Assembly: GCF_005222915.1 (NCBI RefSeq)
Contig: NZ_STFX01000009.1
Coordinates: 158,605-222,604, forward strand
Length of the DNA: 64,000 nt
Direction: 5' to 3'
From: Rhizobium sp. FKL33
GTDB taxonomy: Bacteria; Pseudomonadota; Alphaproteobacteria; Rhizobiales; Rhizobiaceae
Position 1 is the first letter of the stretch, and every line of letters begins with the position of its first letter. Made by a program: the position numbers and the translations under genes. The notes beneath the pieces were generated by a model, which saw only the letters and a list, made by a program, of their open reading frames with translations, did no database searches and had not been told where the DNA came from. Below are positions 7,439 through 16,689 of the stretch, in pieces.

Positions 7439-9463
7439 ATGGGCAAGGACGGTCGGCCACTCTATGCGGCGACATCGCTGGGTTTGTGGCGGCAGCGGTC
7501 CGATATCGAAACGCTGCTTGATTGTAGGCTGGTTTTTTGGCCGGCGCCGACGCTTGGTCGCTCCATTGATGGTTATGTCGGATGGGGACGTAGGCCCTCC
7601 GGCTTTCGCGCCGCGTCATTGGCATCGAAGACAGGGTTGCCGGGCATCACCCTTGAAGACGGCTATCTCAAGAGCTACGCCCCGGGGGCGGGGGAGCCGG
7701 CGCATTCTTTTGTGGTTGACCGGTCGGGCATCTATTTCGAACCATTGAAGCGCAATGATCTATCCGAACTGATCGACAGGCCAGGCGATGGCGATGTCGA
7801 TACGGCGCGCGCGCAGGCCGCGATCGATTTCATCCGACGAAACCGTATCTCCAAATACAACAATTCGCCGCTCAAGGAGCTCGACGAAGCCGGCCTTCAG
7901 GGAGCGCCCTATGTTTTGTTGGTGGATCAGGTGCCGGGTGACGCATCTCTCCGCGGCGCGGGGGCCGATGATGGGGCCTTCGCAAGCATGCTGAGGCATG
8001 CGATCGATCACTACCCGCGCCACCGTATAGCCGTTCGAACCCATCCGGCCGCCGGCGACAACAGTCTGATTCTGGCGGCGGCGAAGGCCATGGGCGTCAG
8101 TATCGTCGCGACTCCGCGGATGAACCCCTGGCCACTGGTGGAAGGCGCCGACGCGGTTTTCACGGTCTCCAGCCAATTGGGCTTCGAGGCGCTTCTGGCG
8201 GGCTGCAAGGTGCACACCTTCGGGATAACCTACTATTCTCATCGCGGCCTGACCATCGACCATGCAGATACGGAGATGTGGCGTCCGAAACGAACTATCG
8301 AGCAGTTGTTTCATGCCGCCTATATCGACTATTCCCGGTATCTCGATCTGCACGACCGGCGGCCGGTTGAAATCGAAGTCGCCCTTGAGCAGTTGTTGAC
8401 CGTGCGAGATCAGCGGGCTCGAATCGTCCGCCGGGTCTATACGGGCGGGCTATCGCCCTGGAAGCGTCGGGCCATGACGCCGTTTCTCATCGGTCCCGAC
8501 GGCCCCCCGGTTCACTGCCGATCCATCCGGGCGGCGGAGCAACAGGCGAGCCAGAATGGCGGGCAGGTGGCGCTATGGGGCGCGGCAAAGCCTTTGCCGA
8601 AAGGCGCGCCGGCAATTCGTTTCGAGGACGGCTTTATTCGGTCCCGTGGGCTGGGCGTCAATCTGTCCTTGCCCTGTTCGCTCGCCATGGACGGCCAGCA
8701 TGTCTATTTCGACGCCCGTGGTGAAAGCTTTCTCGAGAACATTTTCGCGACGCATCCATTTCCAGAAGATCTTCTTGCGCGGGCGCGAGCGCTTATCGAC
8801 CTCGTTGTCTCGCGCGGCGTATCGAAATACAATCTGCAGACCGACTTCATGGCGCCGGTCGTAGATCCCGGCCGGTTGAAGATCCTTGCCCCGGGACAAG
8901 TGGAGAAAGACGCCTCGATCCGATACGGTTCTCCTGCAGTCAAGGCCAACCGGGATCTCGTCGCCCGCATCCGGGGCCTCTATCCGGAAGCCTTCATCGT
9001 CTACAAGGAACATCCGGATGTCACCGCGGGGTTGCGGTCCGGCGGAGAACCGCCGGTCGATGCGGACCTGATCGTCACCGAGGGAGACATCAAGCACTGG
9101 ATCGCTTGGGCCGACCGCCTGGAGACGATGACGTCTCTGGCGGGCTTCGAGGCCCTGATCAGAAACAAGCCTGTGGGCGTGCATGGCGCGCCATTTTACG
9201 CCGGCTGGGGCGTCACCGACGACCATTTCCCGATACCGCGTCGGCAAAGGCGCCTGACGACCGAAATGCTCGCTGCAGGCGCGCTGATTCTCTATCCGCT
9301 CTATGTTCACCCCCTAAGCGGCATGCCCTGCAGCCCTGAAGCCCTCGTCGAGGAAATCGCCCTCAATCGGCAGGTGCCGATGACGCCGATCCAGAGGTTG
9401 CGGGCTTGGCTTGCGCAATCAATAAATCGAACCGCCGTTAAAATTCGTGATGCTTCAAATTAG
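7439..9463 (+). CDS. kpsC: Capsule beta-Kdo transferase KpsC
   Basis: Cytoplasmic enzyme that builds the poly-Kdo linker between capsule chain and lipid anchor. The 674 residues form the family's two tandem glycosyltransferase modules, and the duplication is easy to see: TLEDGYLKS (71-79) against RFEDGFIRS (about 397-405); RNRISKYNNS against SRGVSKYNLQ; VRTHP against YKEHP; SSQLGFEALLAG against TSLAGFEALIRN. These blocks carry the predicted CMP-Kdo-binding His-Pro and Ser/Thr-rich motifs (GT99/GT107-type modules of known KpsC). The rhizobial homologue is LpsZ/RkpZ. It works with KpsS, encoded 303 bases downstream. Confidence 0.93.
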   Translation: MGKDGRPLYAATSLGLWRQRSDIETLLDCRLVFWPAPTLGRSIDGYVGWGRRPSGFRAASLASKTGLPGITLEDGYLKSYAPGAGEPAHSFVVDRSGIYFEPLKRNDLSELIDRPGDGDVDTARAQAAIDFIRRNRISKYNNSPLKELDEAGLQGAPYVLLVDQVPGDASLRGAGADDGAFASMLRHAIDHYPRHRIAVRTHPAAGDNSLILAAAKAMGVSIVATPRMNPWPLVEGADAVFTVSSQLGFEALLAGCKVHTFGITYYSHRGLTIDHADTEMWRPKRTIEQLFHAAYIDYSRYLDLHDRRPVEIEVALEQLLTVRDQRARIVRRVYTGGLSPWKRRAMTPFLIGPDGPPVHCRSIRAAEQQASQNGGQVALWGAAKPLPKGAPAIRFEDGFIRSRGLGVNLSLPCSLAMDGQHVYFDARGESFLENIFATHPFPEDLLARARALIDLVVSRGVSKYNLQTDFMAPVVDPGRLKILAPGQVEKDASIRYGSPAVKANRDLVARIRGLYPEAFIVYKEHPDVTAGLRSGGEPPVDADLIVTEGDIKHWIAWADRLETMTSLAGFEALIRNKPVGVHGAPFYAGWGVTDDHFPIPRRQRRLTTEMLAAGALILYPLYVHPLSGMPCSPEALVEEIALNRQVPMTPIQRLRAWLAQSINRTAVKIRDASN

Positions 9464-9766
9464 GTCAACAAGTCCTTAACGAGCTGTGGAGATCGAGCAT
9501 TCCCAATGCGCCACTTCAAGACGGGTCGGTTCTTCGTTCAGTAAATGATTAACAAATTCAGCGGGCTGGACCCTGCCGTAACAGCGAAGGACAGTCCCCG
9601 ACCCTCTCGGCGTCGCCTTGAGATCAATCGTGGGCGGATCAACGAAAATGTGACGACCTGACATCAAGTCGTGAGCAAACGCGTAAGCCGTGGTTGAAAT
9701 GACGCAAGCTTCGTGTAAACACCATTCAACCAGTTCGGTCCGTGCATGTTTCGAAAATAGTTTGAT
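9464..9766. other. Intergenic stretch between kpsC and kpsS
   Basis: No forward gene, promoter or terminator is evident. The reverse strand is occupied by an open, protein-like reading frame that ends at 9476 and is described separately as a gene remnant. Confidence 0.5.
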
Positions 9767-9895
9767 ATGATGCTGCCCTTGGACAACATGAAAAAACAAG
9801 CGGTTGGACAACTGAAAGGCTCTCGCGCCAATGGGCAGAACCGTATCGGCTTGCCTTTTATCGGCAGACAACCGCGAAAATTTCCCAATAAACAC
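9476..9895 (-). pseudogene. Putative remnant of a reverse-strand gene overlapping the kpsS 5' end
   Basis: On the reverse strand a frame ends with TAA at 9476 and reads as natural protein for about 140 codons up to roughly 9895. It includes the segments VLPIGARAFQLSNRLFFHV, EWCLHEACVISTTAYAFAHD and AEFVNHLLNEEPTRLEVAHW. The codons are AT-richer than the chromosome average, as is common for surface-polysaccharide genes. Beyond 9895 the frame merely continues as antisense of kpsS and turns Arg/His-rich. I interpret it as the C-terminal end of a gene truncated when kpsS was joined here. No family is recognised. The 5' limit is approximate. Confidence 0.4.
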
Positions 9896-11167
9896 TGCGC
9901 TCGCATCATTTTTCTGCAGGGGCCGGTTGGCAGCTTTTTTCGTCGTGCGCAGGATTATCTCAACGCTTCGGGTTTTGAAGCTTGGCGCGTGTGCTTCAAC
10001 GCGGGCGACCGACTTTATTCTCCGGGTGATCGCGTACTGAATTTTTCCGGCTCTCCGGAAACCTGGCGCTCCTGGTTTTCGGAGATCCTGCAGGAAAACG
10101 GTTTTGATATCGTTGTGATGTTCGGCGCGGAGCGGATGATCCACCGCATTGCGGCGGAATGCGCCGAAGCCCAGGGAATCCCGGTCCTGTGTCTGGAAGA
10201 GGGTTATGTCCGGCCAGGCTATGTGACGATGGAGTTCGGCGGCAACAATTGGCGCTCGCCGATCGCCGGCAAACTGCCGCCTCAGGACTTCGCCGGCACG
10301 CGTCAGAGCGGACCCAAGGCGGTGCAGTCTGCGGGTTCTTTCAGCTCCATGGCCTGGAGCGCATTTCAGTATTTCACTGTGCGCGCCCTGATCTCCACGC
10401 CCGGCGAACGAAAGTTGTTTCACAAGCAGAAGCGCACGCTGGTGTCGGAAGGCTTCTACTGGTTCAAGAATTACTATCGTAAGTTCACCCATGTGGGCCG
10501 CAACTACCGGATTTCCGAGCGGCTCCTCGAACATCACGACAAACGCTTCTACCTTGTTCCGCTGCAGGTTCACGACGATACGCAGTTGGGTCGCGCCGCC
10601 AACGCTTGGAACAATCAGAAGCTCATTCTTAAAACGATTGTCTCTTTCGCGAGAAACGCTCCTTCTGATCATCATCTGGTGTTCAAGATCCACCCCATGG
10701 AGCGTGGTCATAGCCGCGATTGGAATTTCATACGGCAGGTTTGCGCGCTGAATGATGTCAAGGATCGCGTGCATGTCCTCGACGGCGGTTCGCTCAGCCT
10801 TTTGACCCGGCACTCGGCCGGAATGATCACGATCAACTCTACCTCCGGCCTGTCGGCGATCCATCATGGCGTGCCCTTGGCTGTGATGGGGCAGGCCATC
10901 TACCGTCATCCGGAGCTTGCCTTCTGCGTGAAGCGCGGACGCGATCTCGACCGCTTCTGGTCAGAGGGCTTTGTCGCCGCTCCAGAAGTGCGCGAGCGCT
11001 ATCTCAGCTGGATGCAGCACGAATGCCTCGTTGGCGGCGATTTCTACGCCAAGGAGGGTATTGAGGCGGCCATCACCAGTTTGCGGATAAAGCTGGAGAG
11101 CGCGCTCGCCCTGAGAAACGCCAACAAGGTTGTTGCCGGGAATTTCGGCGCCGCGAAAGACGATTGA
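9767..11167 (+). CDS. kpsS: Capsule Kdo transferase KpsS
   Basis: Partner of KpsC; KpsS adds the first beta-Kdo to the phosphatidylglycerol anchor of group-2-type capsules. The family starts at about residue 45 with RIIFLQGPVGSFFRRA. A KpsC-like LEEGYVRPGYVTME block lies at about 143-156, then VFKIHPMERGHS (about 305-316) and TINSTSGLSAIHHGVP, the same His-Pro and Ser-x2-Gly elements seen in KpsC. The first ~40 residues resemble no KpsS sequence and overlap a protein-like reverse frame; no clear ribosome-binding site precedes the ATG at 9767 or that at 9788, so the true start is uncertain. S. meliloti RkpJ is a homologue. Confidence 0.88.
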   Translation: MMLPLDNMKKQAVGQLKGSRANGQNRIGLPFIGRQPRKFPNKHCARIIFLQGPVGSFFRRAQDYLNASGFEAWRVCFNAGDRLYSPGDRVLNFSGSPETWRSWFSEILQENGFDIVVMFGAERMIHRIAAECAEAQGIPVLCLEEGYVRPGYVTMEFGGNNWRSPIAGKLPPQDFAGTRQSGPKAVQSAGSFSSMAWSAFQYFTVRALISTPGERKLFHKQKRTLVSEGFYWFKNYYRKFTHVGRNYRISERLLEHHDKRFYLVPLQVHDDTQLGRAANAWNNQKLILKTIVSFARNAPSDHHLVFKIHPMERGHSRDWNFIRQVCALNDVKDRVHVLDGGSLSLLTRHSAGMITINSTSGLSAIHHGVPLAVMGQAIYRHPELAFCVKRGRDLDRFWSEGFVAAPEVRERYLSWMQHECLVGGDFYAKEGIEAAITSLRIKLESALALRNANKVVAGNFGAAKDD

Positions 11168-11207
11168 TCTGCAAAGTGGACGGCAAGGTCCCGTCAGACG
11201 CCACGAT

Positions 11208-11241
11208 ACAAAAAAACCGCCCTGAAGAGCGGTTTTTTTGT
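11208..11241. terminator. Bidirectional intrinsic terminator, kpsS/cysQ
   Basis: Perfect 13-base inverted repeat (arms 11208-11220 and 11229-11241) with an 8-base loop. Each strand has a GC core followed by seven T residues, so it stops both the forward capsule transcript and the reverse cysteine operon. Confidence 0.92.
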
Positions 11242-11258
11242 GAGCCTCACCAACGTTC

Positions 11259-12038
11259 TCAGGGTTTGAAACCCCAAGCGATAAAGTGGCCATTGGCGAA
11301 GTCGCTATCGAACGACTGCTTGGTCTTGCCATAGCGAAACGGAGCGCCATCGATGTCGAGCGTCACGCCGCCCGCGGCGCGCAGAACTGCATCGCCTGCA
11401 GCCGTGTCCCATTCCATCGTGCGGCCGAAGCGGGGATAGACGTCGGCTTCACCTTCCGCGACAAGGCAGAATTTCAGCGAGGAACCGACCGACTTCGTCG
11501 AGGATACGCCCTTCTCCGCGAGAAATGCTTCGGTTTCGGGCGAATTGTGCGATCGGCTGGCCACGGCGGTCAGTTCGCCTGAGCGCGCCCGGCAGGCGAT
11601 CTTCGCGCGTCCGGTAATGTTGAGGTCTTCCGAAATCGAAAGCTTGTTGGCCTCGCCGGCTGCTCCTGTATAGGCAACGCTCTTGGCAGGCGCGTATACG
11701 ATGCCAACGGTCGGCGCGCCGTTCTCGATCAAGGCGATGTTGACGGTAAAGTCGTCGCGACGATTGATAAACTCCTTGGTGCCGTCCAGCGGATCTACGA
11801 GAAAGAAGCTCTTGCCTTCCACATCCGGAATGCGGCCAGCGGCGGCGGCTTCTTCCGCAACGACCGGAATGTCCGGGAATGCTGCAGAGAGGCCGGAGAG
11901 GATGATTGCCTCTGCCCGCTCGTCTGCTTCGGTGACAGGGGAACTGTCGTTCTTGTAGGCGACGCTCGGGCCCGCCTTGTAGACGTCGAGGATGGCGCGA
12001 CCAGCGTCCAGAGCGATTTTCTCGAGGATATCCAGCAT
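11259..12038 (-). CDS. cysQ: 3'(2'),5'-bisphosphate nucleotidase CysQ
   Basis: Hydrolyses PAP (and PAPS), clearing the by-product of sulfate activation. This 259-residue member of the inositol-monophosphatase superfamily has the metal-binding motif VDPLDGTKEF (residues 81-90) with the upstream acidic pair in VVAEE (59-63), and the second metal motif WDTAAGDAVL near residue 213. It is encoded 6 bases after cysNC in the order cysD-cysNC-cysQ, so one promoter upstream of cysD probably serves all three. Confidence 0.95.
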   Translation of the reverse strand: MLDILEKIALDAGRAILDVYKAGPSVAYKNDSSPVTEADERAEAIILSGLSAAFPDIPVVAEEAAAAGRIPDVEGKSFFLVDPLDGTKEFINRRDDFTVNIALIENGAPTVGIVYAPAKSVAYTGAAGEANKLSISEDLNITGRAKIACRARSGELTAVASRSHNSPETEAFLAEKGVSSTKSVGSSLKFCLVAEGEADVYPRFGRTMEWDTAAGDAVLRAAGGVTLDIDGAPFRYGKTKQSFDSDFANGHFIAWGFKP

Positions 12039-12044
12039 GGCTGC

Positions 12045-13937
12045 TTACCGCTTGTTCAGGAACGTTTCGATCTGCATGGCGAGTTCAGCGGGTTCGTGAC
12101 CCAGCGTACGCAGATGCAGTTCCGGATTGACCGGCGGCTCGTAATTGGACGTGATCCCGGTGAAGTTGGAAATCTCGCCCGACTGGGCCTTCTTGTACAG
12201 GCCTTTCGGATCGCGGCGCATGCATTCTTCAAGAGGGGTGTCGACGAAGACTTCTACGAATTCGCCCGCTGCGAACAGATCACGCGCCATCTGCCGTTCG
12301 GAACGGAACGGCGATATGAAGGATACGATCACGATCAGGCCGGCGTCGGTCATCAGCTTCGCCACTTCGGAGACACGGCGGATGTTTTCCACGCGGTCGT
12401 CGTCGGTGAAGCCGAGGTCGCGGTTCAGGCCGTGGCGGATATTGTCGCCGTCCAGCATGAAGGTATGCTTGCCCTGGGCGTGCAACAGCTTTTCCAGCGT
12501 GTTGGCGATCGTCGACTTTCCGGAGCCGGAATAGCCTGTGAACCAGATTGCCGCCGGCTTCTGGTTCTTGATTTCGGCGCGGGCTTCCTTGTTGACGTCG
12601 GTGGCCTGCCAATGAACGTTGGAAGCGCGACGCAGAGCATGGTCAATCATGCCTGCGCCCACCGTGGCATTGGTGAAGCGGTCGATCAGCACGAAATTGC
12701 CGGTGACGCGGTTGGTTTTGTAGGGGTCGAAAGCGATCGGCGACTGGGTCGAGATATTGCAGGCGCCGACTTCGTTCATGTTGAGGTGCTTGGCCGCTTC
12801 ATGAGCGAAGGTGTTGATGTTCACCTGGTGCTTGAGCGTGGTGATCGTTGCGCTCACGCTGTCGACCTCGGTGCGCAGGATATAGCTGCGGCCCGGAATC
12901 ATCGGCTGGGCGTCGAACCAGATGATATGCGCCTGGAACTGGTCGGCCACATGCGGACGGTTGGCGGGGTCGACCAGCATGTCGCCGCGCGAAATGTCGA
13001 TCTGGTCCTCGAGAACGATCGTGACAGCCTGGCCCTCGACGGCGCCGTCCAGATTGCCGTCCTGGGTGACGATCTCCTTGATGGTCGATTCCTGACCGGA
13101 TTTAGCGACCGTCACCTTGTCTCCGGGCGCGACGCGACCGGACGCGACCTGACCCGCGAAACCGCGGAAATCGAGATTTGGGCGAACCACGTGCTGGACG
13201 GGGAAGCGGAAAGGCTTGTCCGAACCGTCATTGTCGATGGCGACCGTCTCGAGATGTTCGAGCAAAGCAGGGCCCTGGTACCAAGGCATCTTCGCCGACT
13301 TCACCGTCACGTTGTCGCCGTAGCGCGCCGACATCGGGATCGGCTGGATCGAGGTGAAGCCGAGATTGGCGGCGAACGACATGTATTCCGCCACGATCTT
13401 GTCGAAGACCTCCTGGGAATGATCCATCAGGTCGATCTTGTTGACTGCAAGCACGATATTGCGGATGCCAAGCAGCGAGGCAATGTAGGAGTGACGGCGC
13501 GTCTGGCGCAGGATCCCCTGGCGCGAATCCACCAGCACGATGGCGAGATCGGCGGTCGAAGCGCCGGTGGCCATGTTGCGGGTGTATTGTTCATGGCCGG
13601 GCGTGTCGGCGACGATGAACTTGCGCTTGTCGGTGGCGAAAAAGCGATAGGCGACGTCGATGGTGATGCCCTGCTCGCGCTCGGCCTCAAGGCCGTCGAC
13701 CAGCAGCGCGAAATCAATGTTGTCGCCGTCGGTGCCATGCTTGACGCTGTCGCGCTCGAGTGTGGCGAGCTGGTCTTCGAAGATCAGCTTCGTGTCGTAC
13801 AGCAGACGACCGATCAGCGTGGATTTACCGTCATCCACCGAGCCGCAGGTCAGGAAGCGCAGCAGGGACTTCTTTTCCTGTTCGCGCAGATATTCGATCA
13901 TGTCGCCGGAAACGTCGGCCGGGTTCACAACAGTCAT
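12045..13937 (-). CDS. cysN: Bifunctional sulfate adenylyltransferase subunit 1 / APS kinase
   Basis: A fused CysN-CysC (NodQ-type) protein of 630 residues. Residues 1 to ~440 are the GTPase that drives APS formation with Cys[15 protein letters not shown] (32-45), DTPGHEQYT and NKIDLMDHS. From ~450 the APS kinase begins, with its P-loop GYSGSGKST at about 465-473 and the [15 protein letters not shown] block. The kinase phosphorylates APS to PAPS. The start overlaps the cysD stop by one base (TGATG), showing translational coupling. The fusion is typical of rhizobia, where PAPS feeds both cysteine synthesis and sulfation of surface molecules. Confidence 0.96.
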   Translation of the reverse strand: MTVVNPADVSGDMIEYLREQEKKSLLRFLTCGSVDDGKSTLIGRLLYDTKLIFEDQLATLERDSVKHGTDGDNIDFALLVDGLEAEREQGITIDVAYRFFATDKRKFIVADTPGHEQYTRNMATGASTADLAIVLVDSRQGILRQTRRHSYIASLLGIRNIVLAVNKIDLMDHSQEVFDKIVAEYMSFAANLGFTSIQPIPMSARYGDNVTVKSAKMPWYQGPALLEHLETVAIDNDGSDKPFRFPVQHVVRPNLDFRGFAGQVASGRVAPGDKVTVAKSGQESTIKEIVTQDGNLDGAVEGQAVTIVLEDQIDISRGDMLVDPANRPHVADQFQAHIIWFDAQPMIPGRSYILRTEVDSVSATITTLKHQVNINTFAHEAAKHLNMNEVGACNISTQSPIAFDPYKTNRVTGNFVLIDRFTNATVGAGMIDHALRRASNVHWQATDVNKEARAEIKNQKPAAIWFTGYSGSGKSTIANTLEKLLHAQGKHTFMLDGDNIRHGLNRDLGFTDDDRVENIRRVSEVAKLMTDAGLIVIVSFISPFRSERQMARDLFAAGEFVEVFVDTPLEECMRRDPKGLYKKAQSGEISNFTGITSNYEPPVNPELHLRTLGHEPAELAMQIETFLNKR

Positions 13938-14836
13938 CAGAAATAACCCTCGCGCTTCTTCTTTTCCATCGAGCCGGCTTCATCCTTGTCGATCAGGCGA
14001 CCCTGACGTTCGGACGTGCGCGCCGTCAGCATCTCGCGGACGATATCCTGGAGGTTGGCGGCGTCGGAGTCGATCGCGCCGGTCAAGGGATAACAGCCGA
14101 GCGTGCGGAAGCGCACGAGGCGATTTTCGACAACGTCATCGGGGCCGATCGGCATGCGTTCGTCATCGACCATGATCAACATGCCGTCGCGCTCAACCAC
14201 CGGGCGCTTGGCTGCATAGTAGAGCGGCACGATCGGAATGTTTTCCTTCATGATGTATTGCCAGATGTCGAGTTCGGTCCAGTTCGACAGCGGGAAGACG
14301 CGAATGGATTCGCCGGCGCCGACGCGGGTGTTGTAGGTCTTCCACATTTCCGGGCGCTGGTTCTTCGGATCCCAGGTGTGCTGGGCGTTGCGGAAGGAGA
14401 AGATTCTCTCCTTGGCGCGCGATTTTTCCTCGTCGCGACGAGCGCCGCCGAAGGCCGCGTCGAAGCCATATTTGTCGAGCGCCTGACGGAGCGCCACCGT
14501 CTTCATGATATGGGTGTGTGTATTTGAGCCATGGGTGAAGGGCCCAACGCCCTGCTCAACGCCATCCTGGTTGATGTGAACCAGAAGATCGATGCCAAGA
14601 TCCTTGGCCATCTGATCGCGGAACGCGGTCATTTCCCTGAATTTCCAGGTCGTGTCGACATGCAGGAAGGGAAATGGCGGCTTGGCGGGATAGAAGGCCT
14701 TCATCGCCAGATGCAGCATCACCGACGAATCCTTGCCGATCGAATACAGCATCACCGGGTTGGAGAAGGTGGCCGCCACCTCACGGAAAATATGGATGGA
14801 TTCAGCTTCGAGGCGCTGAAGATGGGTGAGTGACAT
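13937..14836 (-). CDS. cysD: Sulfate adenylyltransferase subunit 2
   Basis: Catalytic ATP-pyrophosphatase subunit of sulfurylase: makes APS from ATP and sulfate with the CysN GTPase. The PP-loop is seen in [18 protein letters not shown] near the N-terminus; [13 protein letters not shown] and [12 protein letters not shown] follow. I chose the ATG at 14836 (299 residues, [15 protein letters not shown]) because a GGAG lies about 11 bases upstream; a TTG at 14905 would add 23 Lys/Arg/Thr-rich residues. First gene of the cysD-cysNC-cysQ operon. Confidence 0.95.
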   Translation of the reverse strand: MSLTHLQRLEAESIHIFREVAATFSNPVMLYSIGKDSSVMLHLAMKAFYPAKPPFPFLHVDTTWKFREMTAFRDQMAKDLGIDLLVHINQDGVEQGVGPFTHGSNTHTHIMKTVALRQALDKYGFDAAFGGARRDEEKSRAKERIFSFRNAQHTWDPKNQRPEMWKTYNTRVGAGESIRVFPLSNWTELDIWQYIMKENIPIVPLYYAAKRPVVERDGMLIMVDDERMPIGPDDVVENRLVRFRTLGCYPLTGAIDSDAANLQDIVREMLTARTSERQGRLIDKDEAGSMEKKKREGYF

Positions 14837-15147
14837 TCGCGTGGTCGCTCCGCTCTTGGTCTTTTGAGTTCGTGAGCGTTTATTGACTTTGGTAGGCGAT
14901 GGCAACCGTTAATAACCGAGTTACTCTTCCAAAACCGGGGGAGTCTCGGGGTTTGGGATTTCCGGCGGACGCATGCGCGTCGCACCGATCCGGACTTCAG
15001 AATGCCTTCGACTTCGCACGGGGAACAGCGACATGTCTTAAAACGCCGCGATTATGTCCGTCCCGGTATAGAGTTTTTCGCTGCGACGCGGCATTGTAAC
15101 GCCATCACGGCGCGTCAAGCCTGCGCCCGCATCCAGGACGGATTTGC
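14837..15147. other. Divergent promoter region, cysD / soxB
   Basis: About 310 bases between the outward-facing cysD and soxB starts. It must contain both promoters. I see no convincing -35/-10 pair, long dyad or riboswitch-like conserved element by eye. Confidence 0.5.
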
Positions 15148-16398
15148 ATGCGATTTTCTGCTCTATCGATCTTTCGCGAAGCCTTGAAGAAGAACACCGG
15201 TTGGGCGCCTGTCTGGCGTTCGCCGGAGCCCAAGCGCCATTACGATGTCATCATCGTTGGCGGCGGTGGACACGGGCTTGCCACCGCCTATTACCTCGCC
15301 AAGGAGTTCGGCGTCACCAATGTGGCGGTGCTGGAAAAATCCTGGCTGGGCTCGGGCAATATCGGCCGCAACACCACGATCATTCGCTCCAATTATATGT
15401 TGCCCGGCAACGAGCCCTTCTACGAACTGTCGATGAAGCTGTGGGAAGGCCTCGAGCAGGACTTCAACTATAACGCCATGGTCTCCCAGCGCGGCGTTCT
15501 CAATCTCTACCATACCGATGGTCAGCGCGACGCCTATGCCCGGCGCGGCAACGCCATGCACCTCGAAGGCGCGGGCGGCGAGCTTCTCGATCGCGAGCAG
15601 GTGCGCCAATTCGCGCCCTATCTCAATTTCGACCATCACCGTTTCCCGATCCTCGGCGGCCTTCTGCAGCGCCGCGGCGGCACGGCCCGTCACGATGCCG
15701 TCGCCTGGGGTTACGGCCGCGGCGCCGATTTGCGCGGCGTCGACCTGATCCAGAATTGCGAGGTGACGGGCATCACCCGCGAAAACGGCATGATCACCGG
15801 CGTAGAAACCAGCCGCGGCTTCATCGGCTGCAACAAACTGGCGCTCGCCACCGCCGGTCACTCCACCGTCACGGCCTCGATGGCCGGCCTGCGCCTGCCG
15901 ATCGAAAGCCATGTCCTGCAGGCCTTCGTCAGCGAGGGATTGAAGCCGGTGGTCGACAGCGTCATCACCTTCGGCATGGGCCATTTCTACGTGTCGCAGT
16001 CCGACAAGGGCGGCCTGGTCTTCGGCGGCGATATCGACGGCTTCAATTCCTATGCGCGTCGTGGCGGTCTCGCCACCATCGAGCATGTGTTCGAGATCGG
16101 CGTGTCGATGATCCCGGGCCTGTCGCGCTCCAAGGTGCTGCGCACCTGGGGCGGGGTGATGGATATGAGCATGGACGGCTCGCCGATCATCGACAAGACG
16201 CCGATCCCCAATCTCTATCTCAACACCGGCTGGAACTACGGGGGCTTCAAGGCCACGCCCGCCTCGGGCTTCACCTTCGCCCATCTCATCGCCAAGAACG
16301 AACCGCATGCCGTGACGCGCGAAATGCGCCTCGACCGTTTCGAGCGCGGCTATCACATCGACGAGGGCGGCAAAGGCCCTCAACCGAACCTGCATTAA
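15148..16398 (+). CDS. soxB: Sarcosine oxidase beta subunit
   Basis: Flavin subunit of heterotetrameric sarcosine oxidase, which demethylates sarcosine to glycine with transfer of the one-carbon unit to tetrahydrofolate. The dinucleotide fold VIIVGGGGHGLATAYYLA (35-52) follows a ~30-residue N-terminal arm typical of SoxB. The segment GSGNIGRNTTIIRSNYM is characteristic of the subunit. The length, 416 residues, is normal. It is the first gene of soxBDAG; soxD starts 12 bases downstream. Confidence 0.96.
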   Translation: MRFSALSIFREALKKNTGWAPVWRSPEPKRHYDVIIVGGGGHGLATAYYLAKEFGVTNVAVLEKSWLGSGNIGRNTTIIRSNYMLPGNEPFYELSMKLWEGLEQDFNYNAMVSQRGVLNLYHTDGQRDAYARRGNAMHLEGAGGELLDREQVRQFAPYLNFDHHRFPILGGLLQRRGGTARHDAVAWGYGRGADLRGVDLIQNCEVTGITRENGMITGVETSRGFIGCNKLALATAGHSTVTASMAGLRLPIESHVLQAFVSEGLKPVVDSVITFGMGHFYVSQSDKGGLVFGGDIDGFNSYARRGGLATIEHVFEIGVSMIPGLSRSKVLRTWGGVMDMSMDGSPIIDKTPIPNLYLNTGWNYGGFKATPASGFTFAHLIAKNEPHAVTREMRLDRFERGYHIDEGGKGPQPNLH

Positions 16399-16410
16399 GA
16401 GCGCATCTCC

Positions 16411-16689
16411 ATGGCAAGCCTCATCACCTGCCCGCATTGCGGGGTCCGACCCAAGGAAGAATTCACCATCAAGGGCGACGCGGGCCCGGTGCGCCCGGCC
16501 GCGACCGCCTCCGACAAGGAATGGCATGACTATGTCTATCTGCGCGACAACCCGATGGGCCGCTATCGCGAACTCTGGCATCACCTCAATGGCTGTCGCC
16601 GTTTTCTCGTCGTGGAGCGCGACACCGTGAGCCACGAGGTCTATTCGGTTCAGGACGCCGCCGCGTTTCGTCAGGGAGGCGCCGAATGA
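16411..16689 (+). CDS. soxD: Sarcosine oxidase delta subunit
   Basis: Small zinc-binding subunit, 92 residues, that holds the SoxA-SoxB complex together. The expected zinc ligands are visible: Cys7 and Cys10 in CPHC, and His58/Cys62 in WHHLNGCRRF. It overlaps the start of soxA by four bases (ATGA), consistent with coupled translation and a 1:1 subunit ratio. Confidence 0.95.
   Translation: MASLITCPHCGVRPKEEFTIKGDAGPVRPAATASDKEWHDYVYLRDNPMGRYRELWHHLNGCRRFLVVERDTVSHEVYSVQDAAAFRQGGAE

Noticed and set aside
9896-10909. Reverse frame continuing upstream from the remnant at 9476-9895
   Set aside because: Beyond 9895 it is Arg/His-rich and mirrors conserved KpsS codons, so only the downstream part is considered a possible remnant.
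12096-13946. 616-codon forward frame over cysNC
   Set aside because: Antisense shadow produced by high GC at third positions; the reverse product is a complete CysN-CysC.
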